Shown here one piece after another: positions 63,908-64,000 of a DNA stretch of 64,000 nt (position 1 is the first letter of the stretch; every line of letters begins with the position of its first letter). The stretch is from Ascarosepion bandense. Lineage: Eukaryota > Mollusca > Cephalopoda > Sepiida > Sepiidae. The notes under the pieces are model-generated. The model had not been told where the DNA came from and ran no database searches. It saw only the letters and a list, made by a program, of their open reading frames with translations. Location: contig JBBBDQ010000445.1 of assembly GCA_037127315.1 (NCBI GenBank), positions 1,285,001-1,349,000 on the forward strand, read 5' to 3'. The position numbers and the translations under genes are program-made.

Positions 63908-64000
63908 TATCAATTTGCTGCACTATTGTAAGAACTGCAACCTTAAAACTTCTGAATATCGTTTCTTATGTCTTTGTCTATGAGTGTATCAAATTTGATT
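63473..64000 (-). mobile_element. Helitron-A, copy 4, running off the window
   Basis: The 3' end on minus is CTAA (63473-63476, a CTRR form), with the cccagcgttgctcagg hairpin next to it. The (TA)n patch at 63860-63902 is as in copy 3. The 5' end lies beyond 64000. Confidence 0.6.

Overview
The window looks like gene-poor intergenic or intronic DNA of a coleoid cephalopod, probably an octopus. The reasons are the overall A+T richness, the very many (TA)n tracts, and the density of tRNA-derived SINEs and RTE/Jockey-type LINE 3' ends of the kind that crowd octopus scaffolds. The species call rests on recognising repeat families, not on any host gene. I found no host protein-coding gene, functional tRNA gene, functional rRNA gene or CRISPR array. 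Every recognisable protein sequence belongs to a mobile element and is truncated, frameshifted or stopped.

Family names used here. SINE-A: tRNA-headed SINE of about 285-300 bp with a body ending in a region that reads 'gtcatgtctc' and 'cacttaactgactga'; about 22 copies or pieces. SINE-B: a second tRNA-headed SINE ending in 'gatgac' plus (TA)n. LINE-A: Jockey/CR1-like non-LTR element seen mostly as the end of its reverse transcriptase ('KVGSLCRARKFF', 'LWNSLP', 'CFPDSYNLQ') and a 3' UTR ending near 'ggggtgatatgatt'; about 20 pieces. LINE-B: a relative of LINE-A. RTE-1: RTE-type reverse transcriptase C-terminus ('DTEIRRRIGMAKDAFQKLS', 'RKRQLKFLGH', 'EGLENLILTG'); about 10 pieces. RTE-2 and RTE-3: two further RTE-like tails. 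LTR-1 and LTR-2: solo LTR-like elements (TGTT...AACA). Helitron-A: four copies, all in minus orientation. PLE: Penelope-like retroelement with RT and GIY-YIG parts.

Layout. 0-7.7 kb: a Helitron-A, inverted LINE-A pieces, a 5S pseudogene fused to SINE-A, two related blocks with different later insertions, RTE-1, simple repeats and two mariner-type MITEs. 8.2-9.3 kb: a SINE-A split by LTR-1, whose internal 22-bp minisatellite has grown to about 22 units. 9.8-10.9 kb: a TIR element carrying a perfect 98-bp-arm palindrome. 12-16.4 kb: SINE-B, a head-to-head SINE-A pair, a short LTR-1 copy and a LINE-A. 17.6-31.3 kb: RTE-1/2/3, LINE-A and SINE-A remnants. 31-36 kb: Helitron-A, LINE-A and a tandem 5S/tRNA chimera. 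37-47 kb: RTE-1, a four-unit tandem repeat, the second palindrome element, solo LTR-2, and a 1.5-kb 38-bp pyrimidine minisatellite flanked by two related 400-bp blocks. 49-56 kb: SINE-A, Helitron-A, PLE, LTR-2 and MITE. 56-64 kb: LINE-A, a minisatellite, a PLE broken open by a LINE, a LINE-A and a SINE-A, then a fourth Helitron-A running off the end.

The most interesting structures are the two palindrome elements (arms near-identical within a copy but diverged between copies, with a hammerhead-like core), the 5S/tRNA tandem chimera, and the LTR with a freshly expanded minisatellite. No pathway or operon is present; the only relations between features are nesting, target-site duplication and shared ancestry.
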